DNA of 32,215 nt from an uncultured Bacteroidales bacterium (GTDB lineage Bacteria > Bacteroidota > Bacteroidia > Bacteroidales > UBA932), in contig CAKUYG010000005.1 in NCBI GenBank assembly GCA_934702165.1, forward strand, positions 1 through 32,215. The letters are read 5' to 3'. The position numbers and the translations under genes were made by a program. Shown piece after piece: positions 8,207-16,580 of the stretch; the first letter of the stretch is position 1, and each line of letters starts with the position of its first letter. The notes under the pieces were generated by a model that was not told where the DNA came from, made no database searches, and worked only from the letters and a program-made list of their open reading frames with translations.

Positions 8207-9106
8207 ATGAATTCTTTCGGACAGTTCACATATCTCGGATGGTGGTGGGCTCGCGCTGTCCTCGGACGCCGCAAGCCCCTCCAGAGCGTAGTATTCATCT
8301 CTGACAGGTGCAACCTCAGCTGCAAGCATTGCAGTGTCTACAACCACACAGCCCCAGTGGACAAGACCTACGCCCAAATCAGGGAAGAACTCGAATACTG
8401 TTACTCCCTCGGCTCGCGCTTCATTGACTTCGAAGGAGGTGAACCGTTCCTCTGGAAGGACGGGGACAAGACAGTCAACGACCTCTGCCGCCTGGCCCGA
8501 TCTATTGGTTTCTTCTCCTGCACCATCACCACCAACGCGCAGATGCCTTTCGACGGAAGCGTAGCCGACAGCATCTGGGTGTCGATGGACGGGGTCGGAG
8601 AATATCACGACAGAGTCCGGGGAAAGGGCGCATTTGGACGTCTGGAAAAAAACGTGGCTGTCTGCGGCTGCAAGGCTCTCAGCGCCAACATGGCCATCAA
8701 TACGCTGAACTGCGATTCGGTGGCTTCCGCCATTGAGTACGTGGCGGACAGCCCATATTTCAAATGCATATCCCTCAATTTCCACACCCCTTTCCCGGGG
8801 ACTGAATACCTGGAGGTGCCGCATGCCAAAAGAGTCGAGATCATAGACATGATACTCGACTACAAAAAACGAGGATTCCCTATAATGAACTCTCGCAGCG
8901 GCCTGTCCAAGATGAAGGACAACAATTTCCACAAGTGCTGCTGGATGACCAACTTCATCTTTTCTGACGGCACACGCAAATCGCAGTGCATCGGAGCGGA
9001 ACAGGGTATCTGCCCGAAATGTGGGTTCTGTATGGCCGGTGAGGAGTCAGCCGTGATGCAGCTGCGCCCCGACACCATCCTTGCAGGTCTGAAACTGAGA
9101 GTGTAA
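8207..9106 (+). CDS. Radical SAM protein with HpnH-like C-terminus
   Basis: The product is 299 aa. The radical SAM cluster motif CNLSCKHC (CxxxCxxC) lies near residue 32, followed by the GGEP motif in FIDFEGGEPFLW near residue 77. This N-terminal arrangement recalls HpnH, which adds the 5'-deoxyadenosyl radical to a hopene. The C-terminal 60 residues hold a second Cys set: CCW, then FSDGTRKSQC, then CPKCGFCMAG followed by EESAV. That last part resembles the KCxxCM...ESAV end of HpnH (DUF3463), recalled rather than searched. A twitch/SPASM-like auxiliary cluster is an alternative reading. ATG 8207 was chosen because the longer open frame runs back through the prenyltransferase gene in another frame. 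It is translationally linked to the UbiA gene (2 bp gap). Substrate unknown. Confidence 0.85.
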   Translation: MNSFGQFTYLGWWWARAVLGRRKPLQSVVFISDRCNLSCKHCSVYNHTAPVDKTYAQIREELEYCYSLGSRFIDFEGGEPFLWKDGDKTVNDLCRLARSIGFFSCTITTNAQMPFDGSVADSIWVSMDGVGEYHDRVRGKGAFGRLEKNVAVCGCKALSANMAINTLNCDSVASAIEYVADSPYFKCISLNFHTPFPGTEYLEVPHAKRVEIIDMILDYKKRGFPIMNSRSGLSKMKDNNFHKCCWMTNFIFSDGTRKSQCIGAEQGICPKCGFCMAGEESAVMQLRPDTILAGLKLRV

Positions 9107-9108
9107 AA

Positions 9109-9139
9109 AACCGGTCCTGACTTGAAGTCCGGACCGGTT
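9109..9139. terminator. Bidirectional terminator between convergent units
   Basis: AACCGGTCC (9109-9117) pairs perfectly with GGACCGGTT (9131-9139) across a 13-nt loop. An A-run precedes it (T-run for the minus strand), and a T-rich stretch follows on the plus strand. It can serve both the radical SAM gene and the xylose symporter gene. Confidence 0.8.
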
Positions 9140-9153
9140 GTATTATTATTTTG

Positions 9154-10623
9154 TCACTTCGCTTCCCCGCGCCATAGAGCCGACATTTCTTCAAGCGTCT
9201 TCCCCTTGGTCTCAGGAACCATCTTCCAGACGAAGAGGGCTGCAAGCAGACAGATCACGCAATACATCCCATAGGTAAACGCCGGGCTCCAGCTGTAAAG
9301 CGGCACGAAGGTGGAGCTCACAATGAAGTTGGACACCCACTGGAACGCCACAGCGATGGCAACGGCGGCGCCGCGGATGGTGTTGGGGAAGATTTCAGAG
9401 ATGAGCACCCAGCATATAGGTCCCCAGCTGAACATGAACGAAGCCGAATAGATCATGATGCTTATCACGCCTATCACTCCCGGAAGCGACGGGGAGACTG
9501 CCGACAGAGTGACACCCAGAGCTCCGAGGGCCATTCCGAGGGAGCCGATTATCAGGAGCGGCTTGCGCCCGATCTTCTCCACGGTAAATATGGCCACGAG
9601 CGTGAACGTGATGTTGACTATGCCCATGAGGACCGTCTGCGTCATAGGATTGCCCATGCCCATCGACTCGAAGATGCGCGGCGCATAGTAAAGCACCGCG
9701 TTGATGCCGACGAATTGCTGGAACACGCTCAGCATGATGCCGACGAATATCACGACCCAACCGTAAGAGAACAGTTTTTCTTTCTTGACCGAAACCGTGT
9801 TCTTGATGTCAGCGAGTATCTCACCTGCTTTCTGCGCTCCGTTGACCTTGGTCAACACCTCCAGAGCCTTGGCATCCTGCCCGCTCATCGCGAGATAGCG
9901 CGGCGTCTCCGGGACAAGGAGTATGAGCAATGTGAAGAGTCCGGCCGGGACGCATTCAGAGCCGAACATCAGCCTCCATCCGGTAGTCACGCTCCAGTTG
10001 GCGTCGGCCTGCAGAGCATCAGCATTTATGATGCGGTTGAGTCCTTCAGCCAGAGACTCCATCTTCGGAGCTATATGGTCCCCGAGTATGACCAGATTGA
10101 CGAAATAGACAAGAAGCTGCCCGAATATGATGGCAAACTGGTTCCATGACACAAGGGCGCCACGCTTGTCAGCAGGAGCAATCTCCGCGATGTACATAGG
10201 GCAGATGGCCGAAGCCATGCCGACACCGATGCCGCCGAGCACACGGTAAAGGTTGAACGCCACAAGAAGCTGGAATGAAGGCTGCCCCTTCGGGAAGAAC
10301 AGGAACTCCGGATAATATGACCCGGCCGCGCTGAGAAAGAAACATACCCCCGCGATGAAGAGGCTCTTCTTTCGTCCGAAATGTCCGGCCATAAAGCCCG
10401 AGAGCGCACTTCCGATCACACATCCGATCAATGCGCTGGAAGCGGTGAACCCATGCAGGAAGTTGGTGTATGTGAAGTCCTCCGCTCCCATGAAGAAGGC
10501 CTGAAGTCCCCTGTCGGCACCGGAAATCACAGCAGTATCATATCCGAAAAGAAGTCCTCCGAGGACAGCCACTAGGACTATGAAAAAAAGATAGGCTTTG
10601 GAGCCTCCAGCATTATTTGACAT
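9154..10623 (-). CDS. xylE: Sugar:H+ symporter of the MFS sugar porter family (XylE-like)
   Basis: This is a twelve-helix inner-membrane transporter of 489 aa. Sugar porter signatures occur in order: LLFGYDTAVISGA in helix 1, GHFGRKKSL in loop 2-3, and RVLGGIGVGMASAICPMYIA followed by EIAPADKRGAL. The central loop has VPETPRYL. Helix 7 has QQFVGINAVLYYAPRIF, EKIGRKPLL follows, and VPETKGKTLEEM is at the C-terminus. The overall pattern and the about 50-residue periplasmic loop after helix 1 fit D-xylose:H+ symporters (XylE). The gene starts 11 bp inside the end of the xylulokinase gene, which supports xylose as substrate. A related hexose porter cannot be fully excluded. Confidence 0.88.
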   Translation of the reverse strand: MSNNAGGSKAYLFFIVLVAVLGGLLFGYDTAVISGADRGLQAFFMGAEDFTYTNFLHGFTASSALIGCVIGSALSGFMAGHFGRKKSLFIAGVCFFLSAAGSYYPEFLFFPKGQPSFQLLVAFNLYRVLGGIGVGMASAICPMYIAEIAPADKRGALVSWNQFAIIFGQLLVYFVNLVILGDHIAPKMESLAEGLNRIINADALQADANWSVTTGWRLMFGSECVPAGLFTLLILLVPETPRYLAMSGQDAKALEVLTKVNGAQKAGEILADIKNTVSVKKEKLFSYGWVVIFVGIMLSVFQQFVGINAVLYYAPRIFESMGMGNPMTQTVLMGIVNITFTLVAIFTVEKIGRKPLLIIGSLGMALGALGVTLSAVSPSLPGVIGVISIMIYSASFMFSWGPICWVLISEIFPNTIRGAAVAIAVAFQWVSNFIVSSTFVPLYSWSPAFTYGMYCVICLLAALFVWKMVPETKGKTLEEMSALWRGEAK

Positions 10624-12097
10624 CGTTCAACGCTTTTTCAAGTTCATTTTTCCACTCACCATAAGCCGTCTCAAGGGAGGATTTCCACCCGCTCTCAGGC
10701 TCTATCACCTCCAGTCTTTCAAGAGTGGCAAACGCCTCCTGCGGTGATTTGTAAAGTCCGGCACCCAAAGCGGCCCCTCTCGCGGCTCCGAGCGAGCCGT
10801 CGGTATCAAACAGCTCTATGCGGGCATCACACAGGGTTGCAAGTGTAGAACGGAACAGAGGACTGAGGAACATGTTGGCCTTGCCGGCACGTATCACGTC
10901 CGGCTTGAGGCCAAGACCTTTCATTATATCGATTCCATAACGGAACGAGAAGGCGATACCTTCCTGGACAGCACGCAGGATATGGGCCTTGGAATGGCGG
11001 ACAAGATCAATTCCGCAGAGCCTCGCGCCGATATTCCGGTTGACGAGCATACGCTCGGCTCCGTTGCCGAAAGGCAGTACCGTAAGGCCGTCGGACCCGG
11101 CTGGAGCTGTAGAGGCGAGTTCGTTCATCTGCGGATAAGTAAGATCCGGGGATATATTCTTGTGTGCCCATGAATTCATGATGCCTGTGCCGTTGATGCA
11201 CAGCAGCACCCCCATCCTCGGCTCTGAAGAACCTGTGACATGCAAGAAAGTGTTGACACGGGACTGCGGGTCGGCCTTAGGCAGTGCGGTGACTCCATAC
11301 ACCACCCCGCTTGTGCCTCCGGTAGCTGCAATCTCTCCGGGATTGAGCACATTGAGAGAAAAAGCATTGTTCGGCTGATCACCTGCACGGTACGATACAG
11401 GTGTACCTTCCGGGATGCCGAGTTCCGCCTGAATCTTGGCAGTGGTCCGTCCCTGCACCCCGACTGCCGGTACCACCTCGGAGAACAGTTCATGGGAGAT
11501 CCCATACCAGTCCGCCACGAAGTCAGCTCTGCTTCCGGCCTTGAAATCCCAGAGGATACCCTCGGACAGGCCTGTGGCTGTAGTTGTCTCCTCCCCTGTC
11601 AGGAGATAGGCGATATAGTCTCCAGGGAGCATGAACCTGTCTATCTTGGAATAAGTGTCAGGTTCGTTCTGCTTAACCCAAGCCAGCTTGGACGCCGTGA
11701 AGTTGCCCGGAGAATTGAGAAGGTGTGACATGCATTTCTCGTAGCCGATGCCCTCAAGGGCCTTGCGGCCCGTCTCGACGGCACGTGAATCGCACCATAT
11801 TATGGAGTTGCGCACAGGCCTTCCATCCTTGCCGAGCGCCACGAGGCCATGCATCTGATAAGAGATTCCGATAGAGGCGATCTTGGAGAGGTCATGCGAT
11901 TTGGCCATATCCTTGAGACCATCACACATATATCCCCACCATGAATCAGGGTTCTGCTCCGCCCAGCCTTTATGCTCGGCGATGATAGGCGCTTCGGATT
12001 TGGGGTTGGTTGACGAGCACACGCATTTGCCGCTCGCAATGTCAAGCAGCGCGACCTTCACGGAAGAAGAGCCGACGTCTATTCCTAAAGAATACAT
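10613..12097 (-). CDS. xylB: Xylulokinase (FGGY family)
   Basis: Xylulokinase phosphorylates D-xylulose to xylulose-5-phosphate for the pentose phosphate pathway. The product is 494 aa, the usual length. The FGGY sugar-kinase fold is visible: the phosphate-binding loop GIDVGSSSVKVALLD at the N-terminus, GISYQMHGLVAL near residue 80 (the QMHG motif is typical of xylulokinases), SIIWCDSRA, GGTSGVVYGV in the second domain, and GSLGAARGAALGAG near residue 440. The gene is first in a two-gene unit with the symporter. The usual partner xylA (xylose isomerase) is not in this unit. A candidate -7 box (TAATTTTG) is at 12163-12156. Confidence 0.9.
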   Translation of the reverse strand: MYSLGIDVGSSSVKVALLDIASGKCVCSSTNPKSEAPIIAEHKGWAEQNPDSWWGYMCDGLKDMAKSHDLSKIASIGISYQMHGLVALGKDGRPVRNSIIWCDSRAVETGRKALEGIGYEKCMSHLLNSPGNFTASKLAWVKQNEPDTYSKIDRFMLPGDYIAYLLTGEETTTATGLSEGILWDFKAGSRADFVADWYGISHELFSEVVPAVGVQGRTTAKIQAELGIPEGTPVSYRAGDQPNNAFSLNVLNPGEIAATGGTSGVVYGVTALPKADPQSRVNTFLHVTGSSEPRMGVLLCINGTGIMNSWAHKNISPDLTYPQMNELASTAPAGSDGLTVLPFGNGAERMLVNRNIGARLCGIDLVRHSKAHILRAVQEGIAFSFRYGIDIMKGLGLKPDVIRAGKANMFLSPLFRSTLATLCDARIELFDTDGSLGAARGAALGAGLYKSPQEAFATLERLEVIEPESGWKSSLETAYGEWKNELEKALNDVK

Positions 12098-12155
12098 AAG
12101 GTGTTATTACTGCAGGTTATTATTATGTGGATTCCGGTTTTTTCCGGAAAACTTT

Positions 12156-12163
12156 CAAAATTA
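12156..12163 (-). promoter_or_regulatory. Candidate -7 box of the xylB-xylE unit (TAATTTTG)
   Basis: Minus-strand TAATTTTG fits TAnnTTTG and lies 58 bases upstream of the xylB ATG. The leader holds a GGTTTTTTCC-type inverted repeat (about 12134-12150). No clear -33 was found. The box mirrors the tRNA promoter box at 12176-12183. Confidence 0.5.
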
Positions 12164-12175
12164 ACAATTTTTTTG

Positions 12176-12183
12176 TAATTTTG
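12176..12183 (+). promoter_or_regulatory. -7 box of the tRNA-Gly promoter (TAATTTTG)
   Basis: TAATTTTGCA matches the consensus and lies 34 bases before the first base of the tRNA. TTTC at 12153-12156, with 19-bp spacing, is a possible -33 element. Confidence 0.6.
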
Positions 12184-12217
12184 CAGCAATCAAGCACCGA
12201 ATTGAGTCTGTGCGCAT

Positions 12218-12288
12218 GCAGGATTAGCACATCGGTAGTGCATTGGCTTCCCAAGCCAAGGAGGAGGGTTCGACTCCCTTATCCTGCT
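12218..12288 (+). tRNA. tRNA-Gly (anticodon CCC)
   Basis: A full cloverleaf can be drawn. Acceptor GCAGGAT (12218-12224) pairs with ATCCTGC (12281-12287). The D stem is GCAC/GTGC. The anticodon stem TTGGC/GCCAA encloses the loop TTCCCAA, giving anticodon CCC. The variable loop is four bases, and the T stem GAGGG/CCCTT holds the loop TTCGACT. The discriminator is T, and the 3' CCA is not encoded. The gene stands alone with its own promoter and terminator. Confidence 0.93.
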
Positions 12289-12297
12289 CAGAATCAA

Positions 12298-12339
12298 AGA
12301 GAGACCGGAAGTCTGTGTACTTCCGGTCTCTCTTTTTTT
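12298..12339 (+). terminator. Strong intrinsic terminator behind tRNA-Gly
   Basis: A perfect 15-bp stem (12298-12312 with 12319-12333) has a 6-nt loop and a run of seven T to 12339. It starts 10 bases after the tRNA. In the other direction it may weakly stop transcripts from the M16 gene, since only three T follow on that side. Confidence 0.92.
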
Positions 12340-12390
12340 AACTTTTACTGTTTCTCAAATGCCAGCGGCAAATTCTACACTATGACAATC

Positions 12391-15294
12391 CTAGTATCCG
12401 AAGATATCCTCAAGGCTCACTGTCTTGACAGGGCCGAGAGTGGAAAGATACTTCGTGTCAAGATCCTTTATGTCGCCGAGTATCGCGTAGGTGTAGTTGC
12501 GTCCCTTGACCCATTTCTGCTGCGCGGCGACCACATCGTCCAGGGTCATCCCCTGCACCTTATCGAACACGATCCTGTCGAGAGGCTCGGCAATTCCGAG
12601 ACGGCGGCAGTCACGATAAGCCTCGAGCACTGAAGCACCGGTAACGCGCTGCGTACGCATGCGGCTCAGAAGAGCGTCCTTGGCCACGGAGAAGGCGGCC
12701 TCCGACTTAGGCATGTCATTGATTATCTCCTCAAAAGCCTCGATCGCACTGCGCATCTTGTCATTCTGGGTGGCTATGAAAGCCATATAAGGATACGTGT
12801 CGGACGCATAAGACGGAGTGTAAAGACGGGCCCAGGCAGAATAGGCAAGTCCTCTTGCCTCACGCATCTCCTGGAATACGACAGTATTCATTCCGCCGCC
12901 GAAATACTCATTGTACAGATCTATTGCGGCAGCCTGTGACGGATCGAATTTCTCTCCCCTGTTGGAATACTGGAAATAATAGATCTGAGCCGCGTCATAC
13001 TGCGCCATGATCACTTCATTGCCCTTGGTCAGCTGCTTTGGAGTGAACACCTCCGGAAGGGCGACCGCACCCTTTCCGACCTTGTGGCTCTCCGCAAGAG
13101 TCTTCCTGAGTTCCTGCTGGGCAGCCGGTCCGTAATAAAGGATCTCATGGCCGTAGCCGAACACCTCACGTACCTTGGAGAGAAGTTCTTCGGAGGTCAA
13201 GGATGCGAGAGCCTCATCAGAAAGGCTGTTGCGCTTGATGAAGTCGCTGCCGTAATATACATAGCGAGAAAGCGCGCTGTAGCAGCTGCGCTGGGATTTC
13301 TTGTTGTTTGCCCTTACCCTCTGAAGATCGGACTTCACATTGGCAAGCACGGCCTCATCAGGCTTGGCGTTGAGGATAAGATCCTCCACTATCTCGAGGG
13401 CCTGGCCCATATTCTCACTGAGTCCGCTGAGTGACACTACACTCTGGTGCGAACCGGCAGAGAGGTTGAAATCGCATGCAAGGGCATACATGCTGGATGC
13501 GATGTCTTCCGCACTGCGTGTCGGAGTGCCGAGGTAACCGAGATAGTCAAACGCCGTACCCAGGAACGGGCAGTTCTCCGTGCCGAAGTTGAAGACAAGT
13601 TCAAGACTGAATATGTCATTTTGCTCATTACGCTTGTAGAGCAGGTTCACACCGTCGGTAAGTGCGGAGGAAGACATGTCTTTGGAGAAGTTGACGAATA
13701 CGGGAGCTATCGGCTTAACCTTGGTGGCCTGGATCTCCTTGAGGAAGGCACTCTGGCTGTCGCGGTTGGTAGCAATAGGAGTGATTTTCGGAGCGGCTAT
13801 CTTCTGCACGTTTTTGTCTTCCCCCTGACGCTTGTATACCACTGCATAAGAACTGTCAGAAAGGTACTCCTTGGCAAAGGATACCACATCCTCTTTTGTC
13901 ACAGCCTCATAGCGCTCCAGATCACGCGCCGCGTCCTTCCAGTCCACGCCGTTTATGAACGCATCCACATACATCTGGGCACGGGAGGCGTTGTTCTCAA
14001 GCTCATGCATCTTGGCGAGCTTGATATTGTTGACGGTAGCGGCAATCAGGGCGTCGTCGAAGTCCCCGTCACGGAGTTTGGCTACCTCCTCGAGTGATAT
14101 GTCCCGGAGCTGCTCCAGACTCTGTCCCTGCTTCGGGCGGCCCATTACCAGGAACATCCCGTAATCAGGACGCATGCTCGTACCTGCGCTCAGATAGAGA
14201 GCCTTCTGCTGCTGGTTCACATCTATGTCGATGATGCCGGCGCGGCCGTTGCTCAGGATGGAGCCTGCGATATCCGCCACCGCGGCTGTCTTGAGATCCG
14301 CCGCCCCCGGAAGCCTCCAGCCCATGGCAAGCATCTCAGCTTCGAGACCATATACATCCGTCACTATCGGGGATGTGACAGCAGGCTCTTTCTCGAACTT
14401 GAGCTGCGGCACGGCAGCAGCAGCCTTCCAGTCGCCGAAGTACTTCTCGATGGCAGAGACCATCTCGTCCGGGTTGAAGTCTCCGGAAACACATATCGCT
14501 ATGTTGTTAGGTACATAGTAGACATCGTGATACTTCTTTACATTTGTTATTGAAGGGTTTTTGAGGTGTTCCTGGCTGCCCAGCGTGGTCTGCTGCCCGT
14601 AAGGGTGATGCGGGAACAGCGCCTTGTCCAAAGCTTCCCAGAGCTTACGGTTGTCCTGGGTGAGGGACATGTTCTTCTCTTCATATATGGTCTCAAGCTC
14701 GGTATGGAATCCGCGGATCACCACATTGCGGAACCTGTCCGCCTGAATGCGGGCCCAGTTGTCGATCTGGTTGGAAGGTATGTCCTCTGTGTAGACAGTC
14801 TCATCCGATGAAGTCCAGGCGTTGGTACCGTCAGCACCGATGATGGCCATGAGCTTGTCGTACTCGTTCGGTATGGACAATTTGGAGGCCTCGTAGCTGA
14901 CGGAATCAATCTGATGATAGATCGCGGCGCGCGCAGCCTCGTCCTCAGTCCCGCGATATGTCTCGAAAAGGGACTCGATCTGATCAAGCATCGGCTTCTC
15001 CGCAGCATAATCCATGGTGCCGAACTGCTGAGTACCCTTGAACATGAGATGCTCGAAATAATGAGCCAGTCCCGTGGTTTCCGACGGATCGTTCTTGCTC
15101 CCGACCTTGACCGCTATATAGGTCTGGATCCGGGGCTGCTCCTTGTTGACGGACATGAAGACCTTCAGTCCATTGTCCAAAGTGTAGATTTTCGTCTCCA
15201 ACGGATCTCCCTGGACAGTTTCATACTTCTGCCCGCAGGAGTGCAGGGACAGCGACAGCACGAACGCCGCCGCCATGAATAAGACTTTCTTCAT
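12391..15294 (-). CDS. M16 family zinc protease, double-length lipoprotein
   Basis: The product is about 967 aa and resembles insulinase/pitrilysin with two M16 modules in one chain. The signal peptide ends with a lipobox LHSC (Cys20), so it is likely anchored to the envelope. The inverted zinc motif HYFEH (His78, Glu81, His82) is intact in the first half, with a downstream ETIYEEKN that can provide the third ligand. The second half begins near residue 535 with LTDGVNLLYKRNEQNDIFS and lacks the HxxEH motif. That is the usual active/inactive pairing that forms the closed chamber degrading short peptides. ATG 15294 starts the signal peptide; the open frame runs 15 codons further upstream without signal character. 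The gene is alone. A weak -7-like TACATTTA lies at 15358-15351. Confidence 0.92.
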   Translation of the reverse strand: MKKVLFMAAAFVLSLSLHSCGQKYETVQGDPLETKIYTLDNGLKVFMSVNKEQPRIQTYIAVKVGSKNDPSETTGLAHYFEHLMFKGTQQFGTMDYAAEKPMLDQIESLFETYRGTEDEAARAAIYHQIDSVSYEASKLSIPNEYDKLMAIIGADGTNAWTSSDETVYTEDIPSNQIDNWARIQADRFRNVVIRGFHTELETIYEEKNMSLTQDNRKLWEALDKALFPHHPYGQQTTLGSQEHLKNPSITNVKKYHDVYYVPNNIAICVSGDFNPDEMVSAIEKYFGDWKAAAAVPQLKFEKEPAVTSPIVTDVYGLEAEMLAMGWRLPGAADLKTAAVADIAGSILSNGRAGIIDIDVNQQQKALYLSAGTSMRPDYGMFLVMGRPKQGQSLEQLRDISLEEVAKLRDGDFDDALIAATVNNIKLAKMHELENNASRAQMYVDAFINGVDWKDAARDLERYEAVTKEDVVSFAKEYLSDSSYAVVYKRQGEDKNVQKIAAPKITPIATNRDSQSAFLKEIQATKVKPIAPVFVNFSKDMSSSALTDGVNLLYKRNEQNDIFSLELVFNFGTENCPFLGTAFDYLGYLGTPTRSAEDIASSMYALACDFNLSAGSHQSVVSLSGLSENMGQALEIVEDLILNAKPDEAVLANVKSDLQRVRANNKKSQRSCYSALSRYVYYGSDFIKRNSLSDEALASLTSEELLSKVREVFGYGHEILYYGPAAQQELRKTLAESHKVGKGAVALPEVFTPKQLTKGNEVIMAQYDAAQIYYFQYSNRGEKFDPSQAAAIDLYNEYFGGGMNTVVFQEMREARGLAYSAWARLYTPSYASDTYPYMAFIATQNDKMRSAIEAFEEIINDMPKSEAAFSVAKDALLSRMRTQRVTGASVLEAYRDCRRLGIAEPLDRIVFDKVQGMTLDDVVAAQQKWVKGRNYTYAILGDIKDLDTKYLSTLGPVKTVSLEDIFGY

Positions 15295-15434
15295 ATATAA
15301 AACAGTTAATACATCAATCCTAACCAGCCCTTCAGGCAATAAATTTTCGATAAATGTAAGAATTTTTTGCTAAAACAAATAAATTTCTCTACATTCGCAT
15401 CGAAGTTTTTCATAGTTTAAGTTTAGGTTAAGTA

Positions 15435-15474
15435 GCGGGCGTTTCGCAGTGATGCGAGACGCCCGCGAATTTTT
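15435..15474 (+). terminator. Intrinsic terminator with no gene in front of it
   Basis: A 14-bp stem (15435-15448 with 15453-15466, one G-U) closes a GTGA tetraloop, and GAATTTTTA follows. It points along the plus strand between two divergent genes (M16 gene leftward from 15294, lipoprotein gene from 15534), so it has no coding gene to terminate. The 239-bp gap is otherwise AT-rich and shows no ORF. Confidence 0.75.
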
Positions 15475-15510
15475 ATACGTTTCCATGCCCCGATTAATAC
15501 ACGGATAACC

Positions 15511-15518
15511 TATCTTTG
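15511..15518 (+). promoter_or_regulatory. -7 box of the DUF4493-like lipoprotein gene (TATCTTTG)
   Basis: TATCTTTGCA fits the consensus and ends 15 bases before ATG 15534. The -33 region is weak (TTTCC at 15479-15484). Confidence 0.6.
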
Positions 15519-15533
15519 CAAAAAACAACGACT

Positions 15534-16580
15534 ATGAAGACCCGTACATTCAATCTCCCGGCCGCAGCGCTGCTCTGCATCGGGATCGTATCCTGCCAGG
15601 GCCAGGCCCTCATGCAGGAAGGCAGCCTCAGCATAAGAATAGCCTCAAGCAAGAGCCTTGATCTCCCGGGCACGGAGGATTTCATCCTGAGCATAAAGGA
15701 CGGAGACGGGAACTGCGTCTATCGGGGCCGCTTCGGGGACTCCCCCGAAGAACTGAAGGTAAAAAGCGGAACGTACACTGTCAGCGCCGTCTCCGGCACG
15801 TTTGAAGAGGCAAGGTTCGAAGCACCGCTGCTGGCCGACAGCAAAGAGGTGTTTGTCGGAGCGGGCGAAAGGGTGAGCGCCAGCCTTATGTGCACCCAGA
15901 CCAACTGCGGCATCAAGATCAGGGCCGAAGAGAGTTTCACTGATGTTTTCCCCGACGGAATACTATATGTAAAAGGAAACGGGGGACGCCTGATGTACGG
16001 ATACTCCGAAAAGAGGACCGGATACTTCAAGCCGGGGAAATTCACCATCTCGGTCAGTTCGGACGGCAAGGAACAGACTCTCCTGTCAAGAGAGATTGGG
16101 GAGGGTGAGATGCTCACCATGGACTTGTCCGCATCTTCGGGCTCTGCAGACGGTATACGTGTCCAGACAGACACCGCCAGACGCTGGACCCACGGGAGCT
16201 ATACCTGGGGAAGTGAGGACAAGGACGAGAGCGATATGCAGGACGCGCTCGACATCACCCGGGCAAGAGAAAGCGCCGGAGAAAAAGGCGTCTGGGTAAG
16301 AGGATACATCGTGGGCTGTGCCGCTTCGGCCAGCAAGCTCGAGTTCAATCCCCCGTTTTCCAAGGCCACCAACATCCTGCTCGGACTGCGCTCCGGCACA
16401 TCCGAGGGAAAATGGTGCATCTCTGTGGAACTCAAGAACAAAAAGGTGCGAGAGGCCCTCAACCTCCAGGACAACGGAGAACTGGACGGGAGCTTCATAT
16501 ATATAAAAGGAGACCTGGTGTCCTCCTATTACGGACTGCCAGGCCTCAAAAACGTCACTGAATATAAACTTGCCTACTGA
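15534..16580 (+). CDS. Lipoprotein with DUF4493-like and DUF6359-like domains
   Basis: The product is 348 aa and of unknown function. The signal peptide ends in IVSC (Cys21), a lipoprotein site. Residues about 30-200 look like the Bacteroidales DUF4493 beta-sandwich: GSLSIRIASSKSLDLPGTED, then YRGRFGDSPEELKVKSGTYT. The C-terminal part from about residue 230 (MQDALDITRARESAGEKGVW, then VRGYIVGCAASASK) resembles DUF6359, an OB-like domain of Bacteroidales surface proteins. Both domain calls are from memory. The two are a common pair on the cell surface, but no enzyme motif is visible. Its 3' end overlaps the convergent pgi gene by 7 bp, so there is no room for a terminator. Confidence 0.75.
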   Translation: MKTRTFNLPAAALLCIGIVSCQGQALMQEGSLSIRIASSKSLDLPGTEDFILSIKDGDGNCVYRGRFGDSPEELKVKSGTYTVSAVSGTFEEARFEAPLLADSKEVFVGAGERVSASLMCTQTNCGIKIRAEESFTDVFPDGILYVKGNGGRLMYGYSEKRTGYFKPGKFTISVSSDGKEQTLLSREIGEGEMLTMDLSASSGSADGIRVQTDTARRWTHGSYTWGSEDKDESDMQDALDITRARESAGEKGVWVRGYIVGCAASASKLEFNPPFSKATNILLGLRSGTSEGKWCISVELKNKKVREALNLQDNGELDGSFIYIKGDLVSSYYGLPGLKNVTEYKLAY

